A stretch of DNA of 64,000 bases from contig OX465583.1 of the NCBI GenBank assembly GCA_950022655.1, positions 70,195,152 through 70,259,151 of the forward strand, read 5' to 3'. A program made the translations under genes and the position numbers. The stretch comes from Alentia gelatinosa. Taxonomy: Eukaryota; Annelida; Polychaeta; Phyllodocida; Polynoidae. The notes beneath the pieces are model-generated. The model did not search any database, had not been told where the DNA came from, and was given only the letters and a program-made list of their open reading frames with translations. Positions 9,631 through 19,858 of this stretch are shown piece by piece (within the stretch, counting starts at the first letter, position 1; the number at the start of each line of letters is the position of its first letter).

Positions 9631-10596
9631 TCAGGAAGGGAGCGACGTCCTTCCCGACGGGGGTAAGTAAGGCCTAATGCCCGTGGCACTGTTCCAGGTG
9701 CCATGATGGGAGATGACACTCTGGGGAACCCCCGCAGCCACGGCATCGTGGACTGCCCCCCTCCTCAAGGAGTGGAGTGTCACTCTCTCGGCCGCCGGGA
9801 ATCCCACGGCCGCCAGGGCAGCACGCATGACGGCGCACAACGGCCGAGAGGTCAAAGGGGTTGATGATGAGAGGATGAACGCTGGCGCCCGTGGAGGGGC
9901 CGGAACGGCCGCGACGTAGTTGGTATAGGCGTCTACCGGGCAGATCAGCCGATCCGCCAAGCGCGGGAGATCGACCACGTGAGGGGGGGCCGCACGTGAC
10001 CGTGTCTTGGTCGATCTCACGTGGATCCTGAGGAGTCCATGCTGGGGTTGTATATCCGCTCGCTGTAGGGTGTGGGGGCCGCCCCACGAGGTCAACGACG
10101 GGGATACGAGGTTCGAGGCCCGTAGAAAGGTGAAGTACGCAATGAGTAGTGCCGCCCGGAGGACGAGGGCCGAGGGCCCGGCCCTGGATAAGTAGAGAAG
10201 CACGTGCCGGAGTTCTGGAAGGCGAACTGCAGGGGCGGGTGCCGGGATGTGGGTGGAGAGGCGTCTGGTACCGCGCTGAACCGCGAGGACCTCGTCCGCA
10301 AAGAGCGGTGCCGGGTCCCCGCCATGGCGGCGTATCCAGGTCCGGGCTCCTGATAGATAATTGGCGGCCGTTGCCGGGGCCCGAAAAGAATTGGCTAGGG
10401 CCTGGGTGTAGAGGGCCCCGTAGGCAACGGTCGGCCAGCGAGGGTCGAATCCTGATGAGACGGCGAAACGCACGTAGGCCTGGGCCTGAATGAGGTGGTT
10501 CTGGCGCGTCGAGGGGGCCTCAGCCGACGCCAGGGATGCCATCATCTGGGCATGCAGGGGGGTGCCGGTGCCTAGATAGGATGGAAGCAAAAACAT
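9631..10596 (-). CDS. Tyrosine recombinase (element 1)
   Basis: This 321-residue frame encodes the recombinase that would insert the circular DNA copy of the element. The N-terminal part (about 1-125) resembles the SAM-like core-binding domain of phage-integrase-type enzymes (NYLSGARTWIRRHGGD). The catalytic domain follows, with box-I Arg159 in FLRASNL, Lys197 in STKT, His275-x-x-Arg278 in TLHSLRRG, His298 in HHGTW and the nucleophile Tyr310. All are present, so the enzyme looks intact. The ATG at 10596 lies inside the upstream RT/RNase H frame: the two overlap by 77 bp in different frames, so translation may use reinitiation or frameshifting (inference). The stop is next to B1. Confidence 0.9.
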   Translation of the reverse strand: MFLLPSYLGTGTPLHAQMMASLASAEAPSTRQNHLIQAQAYVRFAVSSGFDPRWPTVAYGALYTQALANSFRAPATAANYLSGARTWIRRHGGDPAPLFADEVLAVQRGTRRLSTHIPAPAPAVRLPELRHVLLYLSRAGPSALVLRAALLIAYFTFLRASNLVSPSLTSWGGPHTLQRADIQPQHGLLRIHVRSTKTRSRAAPPHVVDLPRLADRLICPVDAYTNYVAAVPAPPRAPAFILSSSTPLTSRPLCAVMRAALAAVGFPAAERVTLHSLRRGAVHDAVAAGVPQSVISHHGTWNSATGIRPYLPPSGRTSLPS

Positions 10597-13549
10597 CTAT
10601 GTCAAATACGGGGTTGATAATTACAGAGGAACGGCCGCCAGGAACAAAACTGACATCAACATCCCACAAGGCGGCGGCCAACCAGATCTCGCGGGCCACG
10701 GCCGAGACGACCGGGTCGTTAGTTCGGCCTGAGGCGAGGGCCTCAACTGGAGCCATGTCATCCGTGTGGACGACGACGGCCGCCCCGGGTGGCGCCCTCG
10801 CGCCGAGGGTAGCAATGCCCTGTAGAATGGCTACCGCGTGGAACCGGAACCCGGGGCCGAGGGCGGCCGCGGTGCCGGGCGCCTCCTGGCGCAAGCTTGC
10901 GGTGGCCGTTTCAGCGACGATGACCGCGTCCCTGCTAGACACGAAGATACTGAACGGTTCTCTGTGTGGGGCGACCAAGACTACTCCGTTGGCGGCCGTT
11001 GCATAACGTGTAAACCAGCGAAAGTCCTCTTTTACCGCCGCTGGGATGGTCGCCACGCCCACTCCCGGGACTCGAGGTAGGAAGGCGAGAGCACGGGCGA
11101 CGAACTTGCGGGCTTGTGATACGCAACGGGCGACGTATATGAGGCGGCCGACGATGGACTGGAGGCGGGCCCGGGTGATGGCTTTACGGGCGATCCACGC
11201 CTTGCACTCCCTTACCACGTCAGCCAGCCGATCCTCCGGGATGCGCAGGGTCATCGCGACCGTATCTATGTCAATGCCTAGCCATTCCATTCGTTGGGCC
11301 GGCGGGCTACACTTATCGGCGGCGAGGACCAGGCCCAAGCGCGCCGCGAGGCCCCCAAAGGCGGTGTAGGCGTCCGTCGCTTCCTGGCGCGTGGCCTCGG
11401 CGCCCGCGAAGTCGTCGATGTACGACAACGCGTGGTGGCCCCCGCGGCCCAGGAGGAAGGTTACCGCCCGTGTGACTCTCTGACATGCCGAGGCCGAGAG
11501 GCGGGCGCCGAACGGGCAGCACGGGTCAATGTAGTACCTCCCCTCGGCCGCGACGACCTGGAGGGGGAGGTCCCGGGGGTCCACCCGTAGTTGGCGGTAA
11601 GCCCTGGCCATGTTGGCTTTCCACAGCCACGCCCCTTTTCCCAGTGCCCGAACTCTCTCCGCGAGGTCGGCGACCGTAGGGAGGGTGCATGTCTGGGCGT
11701 ACGGCAGATGGGGGCCCATTTCCACGCCCGCGTTGACCCCGCCCCCGGGGGGGAAGGACATGTCGACTATTACTCTCCTACTGGAGGAGCCCCTCTTTGG
11801 ACGAGTCATGAGGGGAGATACTGCCGACCACGGGGTGAAGGGCAGGTCCCGGAACGGGCCTACCAAAGCCCCCTCCCCGAGCTCCTTCTCCAGGTAGGCC
11901 GCGACGTGGCGGGGGTAATTCTCCGCGGAGGCGTGGTTGCGTAGCGTGGAGGTGGGGGGGCTAGCGCCCGTGAATCCCAACGGCCAGCCGTACTCGAGAA
12001 ATTCGACCACCTGATTATCGTGGTAGTCGACTAGGGCCGCCCTCCATGCATCGATCCGCATGCCCGAGGGAACGGGTATCCGAGCCCCGAGGTAGTTCGG
12101 GAGGCCCGAGACCCGGACCTCGCTGTAGGCCCTCTCAATTGCCTCGTGCCCCCCCCACACTCCAGGAGCAGGGCGCGGCCATATGGATTTCACAACCGTT
12201 GCGTAGGCGGCAGGCCCACACCGTAGGGGCGCAACCCGAGGAACCGGGGGGGTACCTGCCGCGTCCTCGCCGTCGCCTGCGGCGCCACCTGCCCTATCTG
12301 GGGTCGCGCCTGTGGCGCCCTCTAGCGATTCATCTGCTGAGGTGCTGAACGCGCCTCCGTCGTGGACATGGAGTGTACTTTCAACATAGTAATCAGTGGG
12401 GGGGGGGGGCGCGCCGGGACAGCGACGGCCACGACCCCCCGTAACACATTCATCGGCCGTAGGCAACGTGTAGGCCGTAGGCGCAGGTAAACAAACAAAT
12501 AACTCTTGTACATTGTCGGCTGAAGTGAGGCGGGACGGGTGAAGAGTCGCCTCGCCTATCGACGAAAAACCTGGGGGGGGGGGGGTGGAGACTTGATCCG
12601 GGATCCGTGAAGCGCTTGCGGGACTTGCCGCGCTTAGATTCCTCTGTTTAACTCTACATGCTACCTCCGAATGGCCGTTGGATGCCCCCGTATAGACCGA
12701 GCAGTAAGCGCAGATGTGGTTCATGCGAATGCCTCCTTCCAAGTGCCCGGGGGGCTTATCACACCCCCCCGGTTTGTTGAACGGCTGGCACGGCCTCGCT
12801 GTGTCGTCCCTAGCCTTTTTCCCCTTGACATTATCGACTGCATAAGCTATGCGGCCTGCATAGACCTGCGAGATCGCGACCCTGAGGAGCTGAATACGAG
12901 TGTCCTCGAGCCAGCCTAAGCGTAGGCGGCCCTCACTGACCATTGCAAATACGCGTTCTGACCACCTCCGGACCTGTGCAAAGTCGAACTCCCGGGCGTC
13001 CTCGAGGACCTCCTCCAGGTGTACCACCAGCGGTGCCACGTATTGGGGGGGGAAATCATCGTCATTAATAATTCGTAACAATGCCCATGCATACTCCGCC
13101 AATGTGAGTTCGTTCAGGCCTGTCTTCGCTCTCTCCGGGCCTCGATGCACATATAAATGTGGGAAAAACTTATATTTACCGGCTTCTGTGACCCTCGAGG
13201 CCGTGGTCTCCAGAATCTTGCGAACTTGGTCCTCGACCTCGTCGTCGGGCCTACCCGGCCTAACGGTCATAGGTGGTACCAAGGCTGCGGCCCGCCTCTG
13301 CTCCAAGAGCGCGGCTTGGAGTGTGGTGCCCTGGGATGCCGGCCGTGCGAGCGCTGCCGCCGTGTTGTCGGGTGCCATGGGGCCCAGCGTAGCGGCTGAC
13401 GTTCCCGCGTAGGATGCCAAGGCAGCCGGGACTCCTCCTTGCTGTGCGGGTGCCGAGGCCACCACCTTTTCGATGAAAGCATTCTCCATACCGTTATTGA
13501 TGCCCTGGAGGACTCGAGGCTGGAGTGTCTCGGCCGTCGGCGCTTGCAT
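10520..13549 (-). CDS. Fused Gag-reverse transcriptase-RNase H polyprotein (element 1)
   Basis: This is one open frame of 1009 residues. The Gag part (1-300) has a conserved block near 128-215 (FFPHLYVHRGP ... LTLAEYAWALL) and a Cys/His cluster near 254-298 (C254, C263, H269, H278, C280, C283, H293, C298) that resembles a nucleic-acid-binding knuckle. A Pro/Ala/Gly-rich linker follows (300-440). The RT spans about 475-800: GLPNYLGARIPVPSG, LVDYHDNQVVEFLEYGWP, motif C as SYIDD (Asp712, Asp713). Motif A reads WKANMARAY with Asn646 where element 2 has Asp. RNase H is about 860-990 with Asp930 retained, but Gln910 replaces the usual Glu and the last Asp is not found (IINP, Asn979). The frame stays open upstream of the ATG to the truncation point, so the true start may be lost. 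Catalytic activity is doubtful. Confidence 0.85.
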   Translation of the reverse strand: MQAPTAETLQPRVLQGINNGMENAFIEKVVASAPAQQGGVPAALASYAGTSAATLGPMAPDNTAAALARPASQGTTLQAALLEQRRAAALVPPMTVRPGRPDDEVEDQVRKILETTASRVTEAGKYKFFPHLYVHRGPERAKTGLNELTLAEYAWALLRIINDDDFPPQYVAPLVVHLEEVLEDAREFDFAQVRRWSERVFAMVSEGRLRLGWLEDTRIQLLRVAISQVYAGRIAYAVDNVKGKKARDDTARPCQPFNKPGGCDKPPGHLEGGIRMNHICAYCSVYTGASNGHSEVACRVKQRNLSAASPASASRIPDQVSTPPPPGFSSIGEATLHPSRLTSADNVQELFVCLPAPTAYTLPTADECVTGGRGRRCPGAPPPPTDYYVESTLHVHDGGAFSTSADESLEGATGATPDRAGGAAGDGEDAAGTPPVPRVAPLRCGPAAYATVVKSIWPRPAPGVWGGHEAIERAYSEVRVSGLPNYLGARIPVPSGMRIDAWRAALVDYHDNQVVEFLEYGWPLGFTGASPPTSTLRNHASAENYPRHVAAYLEKELGEGALVGPFRDLPFTPWSAVSPLMTRPKRGSSSRRVIVDMSFPPGGGVNAGVEMGPHLPYAQTCTLPTVADLAERVRALGKGAWLWKANMARAYRQLRVDPRDLPLQVVAAEGRYYIDPCCPFGARLSASACQRVTRAVTFLLGRGGHHALSYIDDFAGAEATRQEATDAYTAFGGLAARLGLVLAADKCSPPAQRMEWLGIDIDTVAMTLRIPEDRLADVVRECKAWIARKAITRARLQSIVGRLIYVARCVSQARKFVARALAFLPRVPGVGVATIPAAVKEDFRWFTRYATAANGVVLVAPHREPFSIFVSSRDAVIVAETATASLRQEAPGTAAALGPGFRFHAVAILQGIATLGARAPPGAAVVVHTDDMAPVEALASGRTNDPVVSAVAREIWLAAALWDVDVSFVPGGRSSVIINPVFDIDVFASILSRHRHPPACPDDGIPGVG

Positions 13550-13617
13550 CGAAGGAGGCGAGTTGGCTGCATTTGCTGAGGTGCCTGGATCTGAGCAGGC
13601 GCCATTGCCATTGAGTT

Positions 13618-14350
13618 TTTGCGAAGTAATTTGAATTATTCTGATATTGTGATGCTATTTAATTTCAGTGAGATAAATCGAGAACCACGCTCGAATAATA
13701 AGAATACACACTATTCCACTCATTCGTATATGCCATAATCATCACTTGGCTTCGCCTCGATGATGATTGCAGCCAATCCCAAAATCGTGGAGTATTCTGT
13801 TGGAATTATAGTAGGTGTATAGTACTACTTATTATTACATACCTATGGCCGAACATCTATGAAATACTACCCGCTGCTAGGGGTGCAGTATAATTAATGT
13901 TCGGGCGCACTGCGCCCGTTGTGAATATTCGGGCGCACTGTGACCATTGGGTCAATTGGTACATTTAATAAGTATCTAAAATGGCCTTGTTTTAATAATT
14001 AGGTATGTAATAATAAGAAAACGTAGTGACTGAGTCCGTAGGGATGGCATTCTCGGCCTTTTTATGCCATAAATACGTCCCTCCGCCTGCGGCGTTGGGA
14101 CGTATTTATGGCATTAAAAGACCTCGATCGGCCATCCCTTCAGGCTCAGTGACCACGTCTTCTCTTATTACCCACCGATTATGGAGTCTCTATAGGAAAT
14201 GTATAGGGCATCAGCAAACAGCTACCCGGAGATTCTGACATGTCAGAATCTCCTGCAGGAGAATCTGGAAAAATAGTCCTGTCCATAATGAGGTCAAATC
14301 ATCATGTACTTCGATATAAGTTTCTTGAATATTCATTCAATGTTAATTAT
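13618..14350. repeat. 733-bp direct duplication, right copy
   Basis: By eye it is identical to 8312-9044. It begins directly at the truncated 5' end of element 1, with TTT shared at the junction, and continues into unique sequence (TTAGAATCAATC) at 14351. It includes the same ATIR-hairpin element (13830-14186). Confidence 0.85.
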
Positions 14351-14570
14351 TTAGAATCAATCATAATAATCTCATTTATCATCAGAAATCATTGTAGTAA
14401 CACACTTTGCATGCTAAACTCACAGGTTAATTGCGAACTATATTATTGGTGTAAGTCTACACCGAATTACTGCCACGCTTAACAGAGCTGTGGTGTCTGG
14501 AACTAAATGGCTTACAGAAACATTTTTATTGCAATAGATTTGTTATTAATCTTGTAGTTGGGTAATAAAC

Positions 14571-14718
14571 ACAATAACGACTGGTTTTGTATACAAATGA
14601 CTGTAATCTCCTCGTAGTTGACGACGTAATATCCTCGCTAATCGCTCGGATATTACTATGCGTCAACTACTCAGAGATTACGGCCATTAGTACACAAAAC
14701 CAGTCATTATTGTGTACA
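14571..14718. repeat. Long hairpin (foldback) element
   Basis: The arms AATAACGACTGGTTTTGTAT and AAAACCAGTCATTATTGTG are inverted. The inner arms TAGTTGACG, TAATATCC and GGATATTA, CGTCAACTA continue the stem to a short GC-rich loop (CGCTAATCGCTCG). It is non-coding. Confidence 0.6.
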
Positions 14719-15259
14719 TATTCAGGTTTTAAAATTCAAAGGTGACTGTGTTTTGTTTGTAACATCAGCAAAATGTTAAACATACATATTCAGAATCAGA
14801 ATGAATCACAAAGAACTAGTTTTGACTGGTAATTGACAATATAAAAAAATCACCAGGTGGTGCCACCGTGAATTATTGGATATGCCTTTATGTATTTCTT
14901 TTTTCTTCTAAAAGTGACACCTAGAAATGATCGACTGTAACTTCCCTGTCTGTTTATGTTTGATGTCGAGGAAATGCAATTCATTAGAACCAATGTGCGT
15001 AAAAATGTCCCTGAGATGCTGATAAAGAAATATAAGAAATGAAAACCATCCTTCACCCTTCATTAAAGTGTCATCCGACTCAATAATTCACTTCCCCAGG
15101 CTTAAAGCTTTTTCCACTGGCCAACTTTTCGCCACCGATTTGCAGTCAGGAACAAATTGATACTGACATACAGTCGGTGGCACCACCGACAGACAGTTAG
15201 GAGCTCCACAGTTTTCGTCGACTGATGGAAACAGGATTTTTGCTGGACACAAATATTCC
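14719..15259. other. Mostly unannotated; fragment of the GGCCCGTTTCCATTGG family
   Basis: Around 15095-15245 the words TTTTTCCACTGGCC, GATTTGCAGTCAGGAAC and ACCACCGACAGACAG resemble the family at 37392 and 58481. The rest is unrecognised. Confidence 0.35.
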
Positions 15260-15640
15260 TATATACCCCTATCCGAACACTCTATAGTTACATACTGCTG
15301 GTGGGGGTGCAGTAATTATAAGTTATGCAGCGAGGCTGACGTTTTCGTCACAGGCTGACGTTTTCGTCCCGGCCTGACCATGTGACATAAAGAGCAGCGG
15401 GACGAAAACTTAGCTATTGCAGCTACTCAATAAGTTACTCAACATTTTTCTGGGGCTATCACAGGAAAAGAAATAATCTTTTTTATCGATATTTAAAGGT
15501 ATATAGGAATAGGGAAACCAGGTAACGGTAATCAAAAGTCAAAGTTACTCGGTAAGTCTCGGAAAAATTACTGCCCGCGGCCAAGGCCTTGGGCAGTAAT
15601 TTTGTTTTGCTCACCGGAACATAGTTTCCCTCTATTATCA
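15260..15640 (+). mobile_element. ATIR-hairpin element, TTCCTATATACC family
   Basis: ATTCCTATATACCCC (about 15267) and AGGTATATAGGAAT (about 15500) are inverted, followed by the hairpin with AAAAATTACTGCCC and GGGCAGTAATTTT around CGCGGCCAAGGCC. It ends CATAGTTTCCCTC as in the 900 and 35188 copies. Confidence 0.6.
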
Positions 15641-16378
15641 ATTCATTCTATCCTGGCTCGTGCCCTTTACATGCTATTATGTGTGTGAGTAGCTGGATAT
15701 CTTCCCAAGCAGAAAAAAACTATATAAACTAATAATGATATTCAAGTAAATGCAAGAGTTGCAATCGATCGCTAGAGTCGGTAAGGTTAAACAATTCTTA
15801 CAACGAATGTCGAAAATGGGAGTATACATTAATCCAACCACAAGGAAACATTATGTTTAATTGGAACATAAGACTACATTCTTCAAGAAAACAAAACTAC
15901 AAGATATGAATGAAAGACTGTATCAAATGAAATTAAAAGAAATAATAAAATCATTGCTCAAAAAATCCTAATGATGCAATTTTTGCTATCTTAAAAAATA
16001 TACAGCTTTTAGAGCCTATTTTGAGATAGGTACTAATGTATCCTTAATTTCCTGTCTGGATGATTTCGGGTACAAACAAAACTCTCCCAGTCTGACATTT
16101 AGCCATTTCTACAATCGTATTATGCTTGTCCATTCTTCTTCTACCTTGGCGGTTTTAAATGCTGCCTTCCGGGCAGGAAATTGGTTGGAGCTCTCCTATT
16201 GTATGCTGAAGGTTAGCAGGCTGGTGTCGAACCCTGGGAGTAAACACACAGGGGAGATAGATGCCAGAAATAGCACCTGAATTTATAAGGCACCGAGTGG
16301 GTGGAGGAGAGAGAATTGTTTATGTGCTTGTTCTTTCTAACCTTTCATTATCATCAACCTCTGTGCCACAGCAGATCT
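15641..16378. other. No feature seen
   Basis: It is AT-rich and I found no coding frame or repeat. Confidence 0.35.
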
Positions 16379-16430
16379 GGGAGCTGTTTCAAAACGTGGG
16401 TTAAGTCTATGGTTTTGAAACAGCTCCCTG
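16379..16430. repeat. Short hairpin around the GTTAAGTCTATGG box
   Basis: GGGAGCTGTTTCAAAAC pairs with GTTTTGAAACAGCTCCC. The loop is GTGGGTTAAGTCTATG, the same box found in the ATIR-hairpin elements. Confidence 0.55.
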
Positions 16431-16644
16431 GTCTGTTTACTGAATAACAGAGAATTATATCGAATGGATGTGTGAGCCGAGATTTGGAGTTGTTTATCAT
16501 TTATTACATGCACTGCGCGAAACTAGCCACTTTAAGGGGGGTTTGGTAACTAATTTCATCATTTTTAACTATCAAGAATCTCACTAAATATTGAAGATAT
16601 TGAAAATATTTCCCCTTTCCCACACTGCCGTTTCGTATAATTAA

Positions 16645-16803
16645 ATAGAACTGAACGAGAGTTAGTCTGACTAGTGTTTATGCCACGACAGGTCGTGTAT
16701 TACTACGCGAAGAGATAGCTGAGCGTAGTGAGTAGCAGACCTGACCGGAGTGGCTTAAACACTAGTCAGGCTAACTCGAGTTTGGTTCTGTATTGATCCT
16801 ACC
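16645..16803 (-). mobile_element. ATIR hairpin with internal repeat only
   Basis: A hairpin with arms GAACGAGAGTTAGTCTGACT and AGTCAGGCTAACTCGAGTT is followed by GATCCTACCCCG, the internal inverted repeat. The distal half of the element is not recognisable. Confidence 0.5.
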
Positions 16804-17060
16804 CCGACTCCACAACTTAAGAATACTGTTAGGAAATATATGTATTCACTCACCAAAATCCAGTTATGAATGCGTAATTAATCATCTAAGTTTCTCCTAT
16901 TTGATCGTGTGTGTCGATATCCACACTGCCACTGCCTTTGTGAAACGACGTCAAAATACTCGTAGCTTATCAACTAGTTTGTTGGCATTTAGAGACATTG
17001 AAATAGAGGATCGAAAGCTTAATTGATTGAAGGGATATATGATATATTGATATATATATA

Positions 17061-18193
17061 TATGGTCGAAAATCACGAAATGGCAGCAACTGTCCCAAAA
17101 ATCAAAACTGAGAGGATCATTTATTCCTTTTGCGATTATCATCTCTATATATTAAAACACTTGTGTGCGAAGTTGGGAACGCTAACTAGCATAAAAAGCT
17201 TTAGCACAGGGCTAATATAATAATAAAAACGTCACGTTACGACCCCCCCCCCCCCCCCCCCTTAGATTGGGTCATATTTAAAGTCTATGCCCACACCCCC
17301 ACCAGGTCTGGGCTGACACTTGGGAAATGGATTTGATCCATAGGAAATGCATTTCTACCATTTCTTTGCTTTCTCTGGCCTTATATCCATGGGGGGAGGG
17401 GAGGGGGGGGGGGGGGTCGTAACGTGACGGGGGTCGTAACGTGACGGGGGTCGTAACGTGATGCAAAAATATGTAGGGCCTCATAACTTTTTTTCTAGTA
17501 AAGATAGAGACTTCATTCTTTCGCCATTGTATAGGTATATATGTGACCACACATGGACACTATTTTGACCTTTTTCCTAATGAAACGGGACCCACTGTGG
17601 GTCATAATGTGATGGGGTCGTAACATGACGGGGTCGTAACGTGACGGTGTCGTAACGTGACGAAAAAATATGTCAGGGCTGATAACTTTTTTTCTAATAA
17701 AGATTAAAACTTCATTTAAATTGTTCGCCATTTTGTAGGTATACATCTACCCTTTAATACCACAAAAGATCCGTTACTAATATTAAAGGGAACTTAAGTT
17801 ATTAATGGTTTAGAGGGTGTCGTAACGTGACTGCCAAAACTACACCAAAATGGCAAAAATTGAGTTCAGTATGAAGGAAGCCATGTAGGCCTTTCCTTTT
17901 ATGGTGGGAAGATGCATATATGTGAGTTATTATTGATTGCAAAAACTATTTGATTCTACCCCTTTTTTAATCTTATTTTATTTGAGATTTTATGATGGTC
18001 TCATAATGTGACTTTTTCATGTTTTCAGGCATAATTTGTCTAAATATTGGAGTTAAGTATTATTTTAAGGTTCTGGATTGTGCCCTATAATGCCCTAGAT
18101 GTCTCAAAACTATTCAAACTATTCCCAAAAAAGGATTTTTAGATATATTCAAAATATAGTCCAATTGCTGCCATTTCGTGATTTTCGACCATA
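17061..18193. mobile_element. 1.13-kb inverted-repeat element with internal GTCGTAACGTGACG repeats
   Basis: The first 32 bp (TATGGTCGAAAATCACGAAA..., 17061-17092) and last 32 bp (18162-18193) are inverted repeats with one mismatch. Inside are at least eight copies or variants of GTCGTAACGTGACG in both orientations (17228, 17417-17460, 17600-17660, 17818), two long G/C runs (17240-17262, 17400-17416), and two similar 230-bp blocks with ATAACTTTTTTTCTA. There is no transposase frame. The flanking TA is ambiguous because the site is TA-rich. The family is unknown. Confidence 0.6.
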
Positions 18194-18984
18194 TGTATTT
18201 ATCCTATACCTTCTGTACGCTTTTAGGTTACTAAAAAATAGATACAAACTCAATAATTTCACCTTTTTTGTTGAACAAAGAAGATAACACTGACCATTAA
18301 CAATCATGGTCATTATATAATGTTTGATGATATCATATACTTACGGGCGACTACAATTGTCGTCCACCACAGGGTGATTAATACAAGCAGAGTTTTTCAA
18401 CACAAATATTTTGTACTGAGTGTCTGTGCAAAGCCAGAAAAAGATCAAAGACTAAAACTAACCGTTGTGATGTTATAAGTATCAGCTAGCTTTGTAGAAT
18501 ACAAGCAGTTCCTAGTAGCGTAACATGGTTAACAATTCTCAAATAGCTCCAAATTTGATATTAACATCTAGAAGATAATTATAATCATAATCATGAATTC
18601 CACTAGCCAATTGTTATTCCGACGTCATTAAAACAACAAGTTGAACAACAAACCTATTGCTATGGTGAAGCGTGTCACGATAGAAGTGCCTCCACAGGCA
18701 AAACGTGAACAAAATCTTCTTGTGTCAGACGTGTTAAACTGGACACCAGAGCACATTTGCTATGCACGTTACACTGGCCACCAGAGCAGACATTTGCTAC
18801 TCACGTTAGTCTCATAATTTTAATATAAAATGGCGTTTGGGATGGCTCTGGTTTAATGAATCACTCATAATATTCGGTTTCATGTAGCCTAAGCAAACAC
18901 TTGAATGGGCATTTTCACTGCATCCGGAACTTTTTCGGAGTAGCTCACGATCTGGTGACTGATTGGTCAACTTTTTTATTACCC
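18194..18984. other. No feature seen
   Basis: No recognisable gene or repeat. The motif GGACACCAGAGCA and a variant occur twice (about 18740-18790), a short local duplication. Confidence 0.3.
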
Positions 18985-19078
18985 TAGTGGCATTAAAAAC
19001 ACTTTATGTCACGGCCTGCCACATAATACTTCCCTGTTAAGTCTATGGCGGTTTTTTATCACGGGTAGGATAAAATAC
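18985..19078 (-). repeat. Partial TTTATCCTACCC family segment
   Basis: It has CACGGCCTGCCACATAA, GTTAAGTCTATGGCGG and GGGTAGGATAAA in the order of the 59091 copy, but no hairpin. Confidence 0.45.
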
Positions 19079-19597
19079 CATTACATACACGGCACGAAAA
19101 CCACCATTTTACATATGTATATGCCCGGCGTATATAGGTATACTTTTGCGTTTACAAGGTTGTCCTATTCACCATGTGTATAGGCCTTATCTGTAGGCGC
19201 CTGATTCATATACGCCTGATTCATATATATATACGCCTGATCCTGTTGTATTTACACCACTATCCAATAGTTCCGATCTTTGTCACTTGGGGACACTACT
19301 GGTAGCATATTTCATTTGCCTTTAACCATCCAAGTCTGTATTATATGAACATTGCAATCTCATATTACCAATTTATTTTATAAAACCTTTAAAAAAGCTG
19401 ATTTAGTATAAATTGATTAATTACACATAATAAACCCTGCATTATGTTGTTTTTTTACCGTTTTTGTGATAGATTTTACTTTAAAACACCATTTCTATGT
19501 GTGGTCAGTCAGGTTTACTATATAGTGGCCCTGTTCAAACTTGCAGTTGAATCCTGAAATCATCATTCGTGCAGTGATGATGCAGTGGGGGAAGTAA

Positions 19598-19858
19598 ATG
19601 AGAAACCAGTAAGTTTTGGTCAAAGTCATTGTTCTCCAAGAGTTTGATGTGGAGTTATATGAATGAGGCGACAGCCGAGTGAATATCACGTAGCGTTCAA
19701 GCGAGTTGAAGAACTTTGACCAAAACGAGTTGCTTTCTGTATTCATTTTGAATGCTACGTGATATGCACCCGGCTGTTGCCTCGTGCATATCACACCGCA
19801 TCAAACTAGTGAAGAACGACGACTTCGACCAAAACTTGTTGGTTTCTTCTTCAATTCT
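19598..19858. mobile_element. TTATCTCACCCC-family hairpin, two copies head to head
   Basis: A hairpin (AAGTTTTGGTCAAAG ... CTTTGACCAAAACGAG) is followed at once by a partial inverted second copy ending GACCAAAACTTGTTGGTTTC. The tip motif GAGGCGACAGCCGAGTG is shared with 1560 and 43060. Confidence 0.5.

Larger units (their letters stand above)
9039..13617 (-). mobile_element. Ngaro-like tyrosine-recombinase retrotransposon, element 1 (5'-truncated)
   Basis: On the minus strand the order is gag-RT-RNase H (one frame), tyrosine recombinase, B1 (9418-9614), A2 (9236-9417), B2 (9039-9235). Split direct repeats with a recombinase gene and no integrase define the Ngaro/PAT type. No Dam-like methyltransferase is seen, which favours Ngaro. 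The expected A1 copy at the 5' end (near 13618) is absent, so the copy is truncated there. B1 and B2 (197 bp) look identical, suggesting a recent insertion. The element is much more G+C-rich than its flanks. Confidence 0.85.

Noticed and set aside
9631..10596. Phage or integron integrase
   Set aside because: Its position next to a DIRS-like RT/RNase H and split direct repeats identifies it as a retrotransposon recombinase.
10149..13412. Several 60-170 codon plus-strand frames inside element 1
   Set aside because: They are antisense shadows of the G+C-rich gag-pol and recombinase genes.
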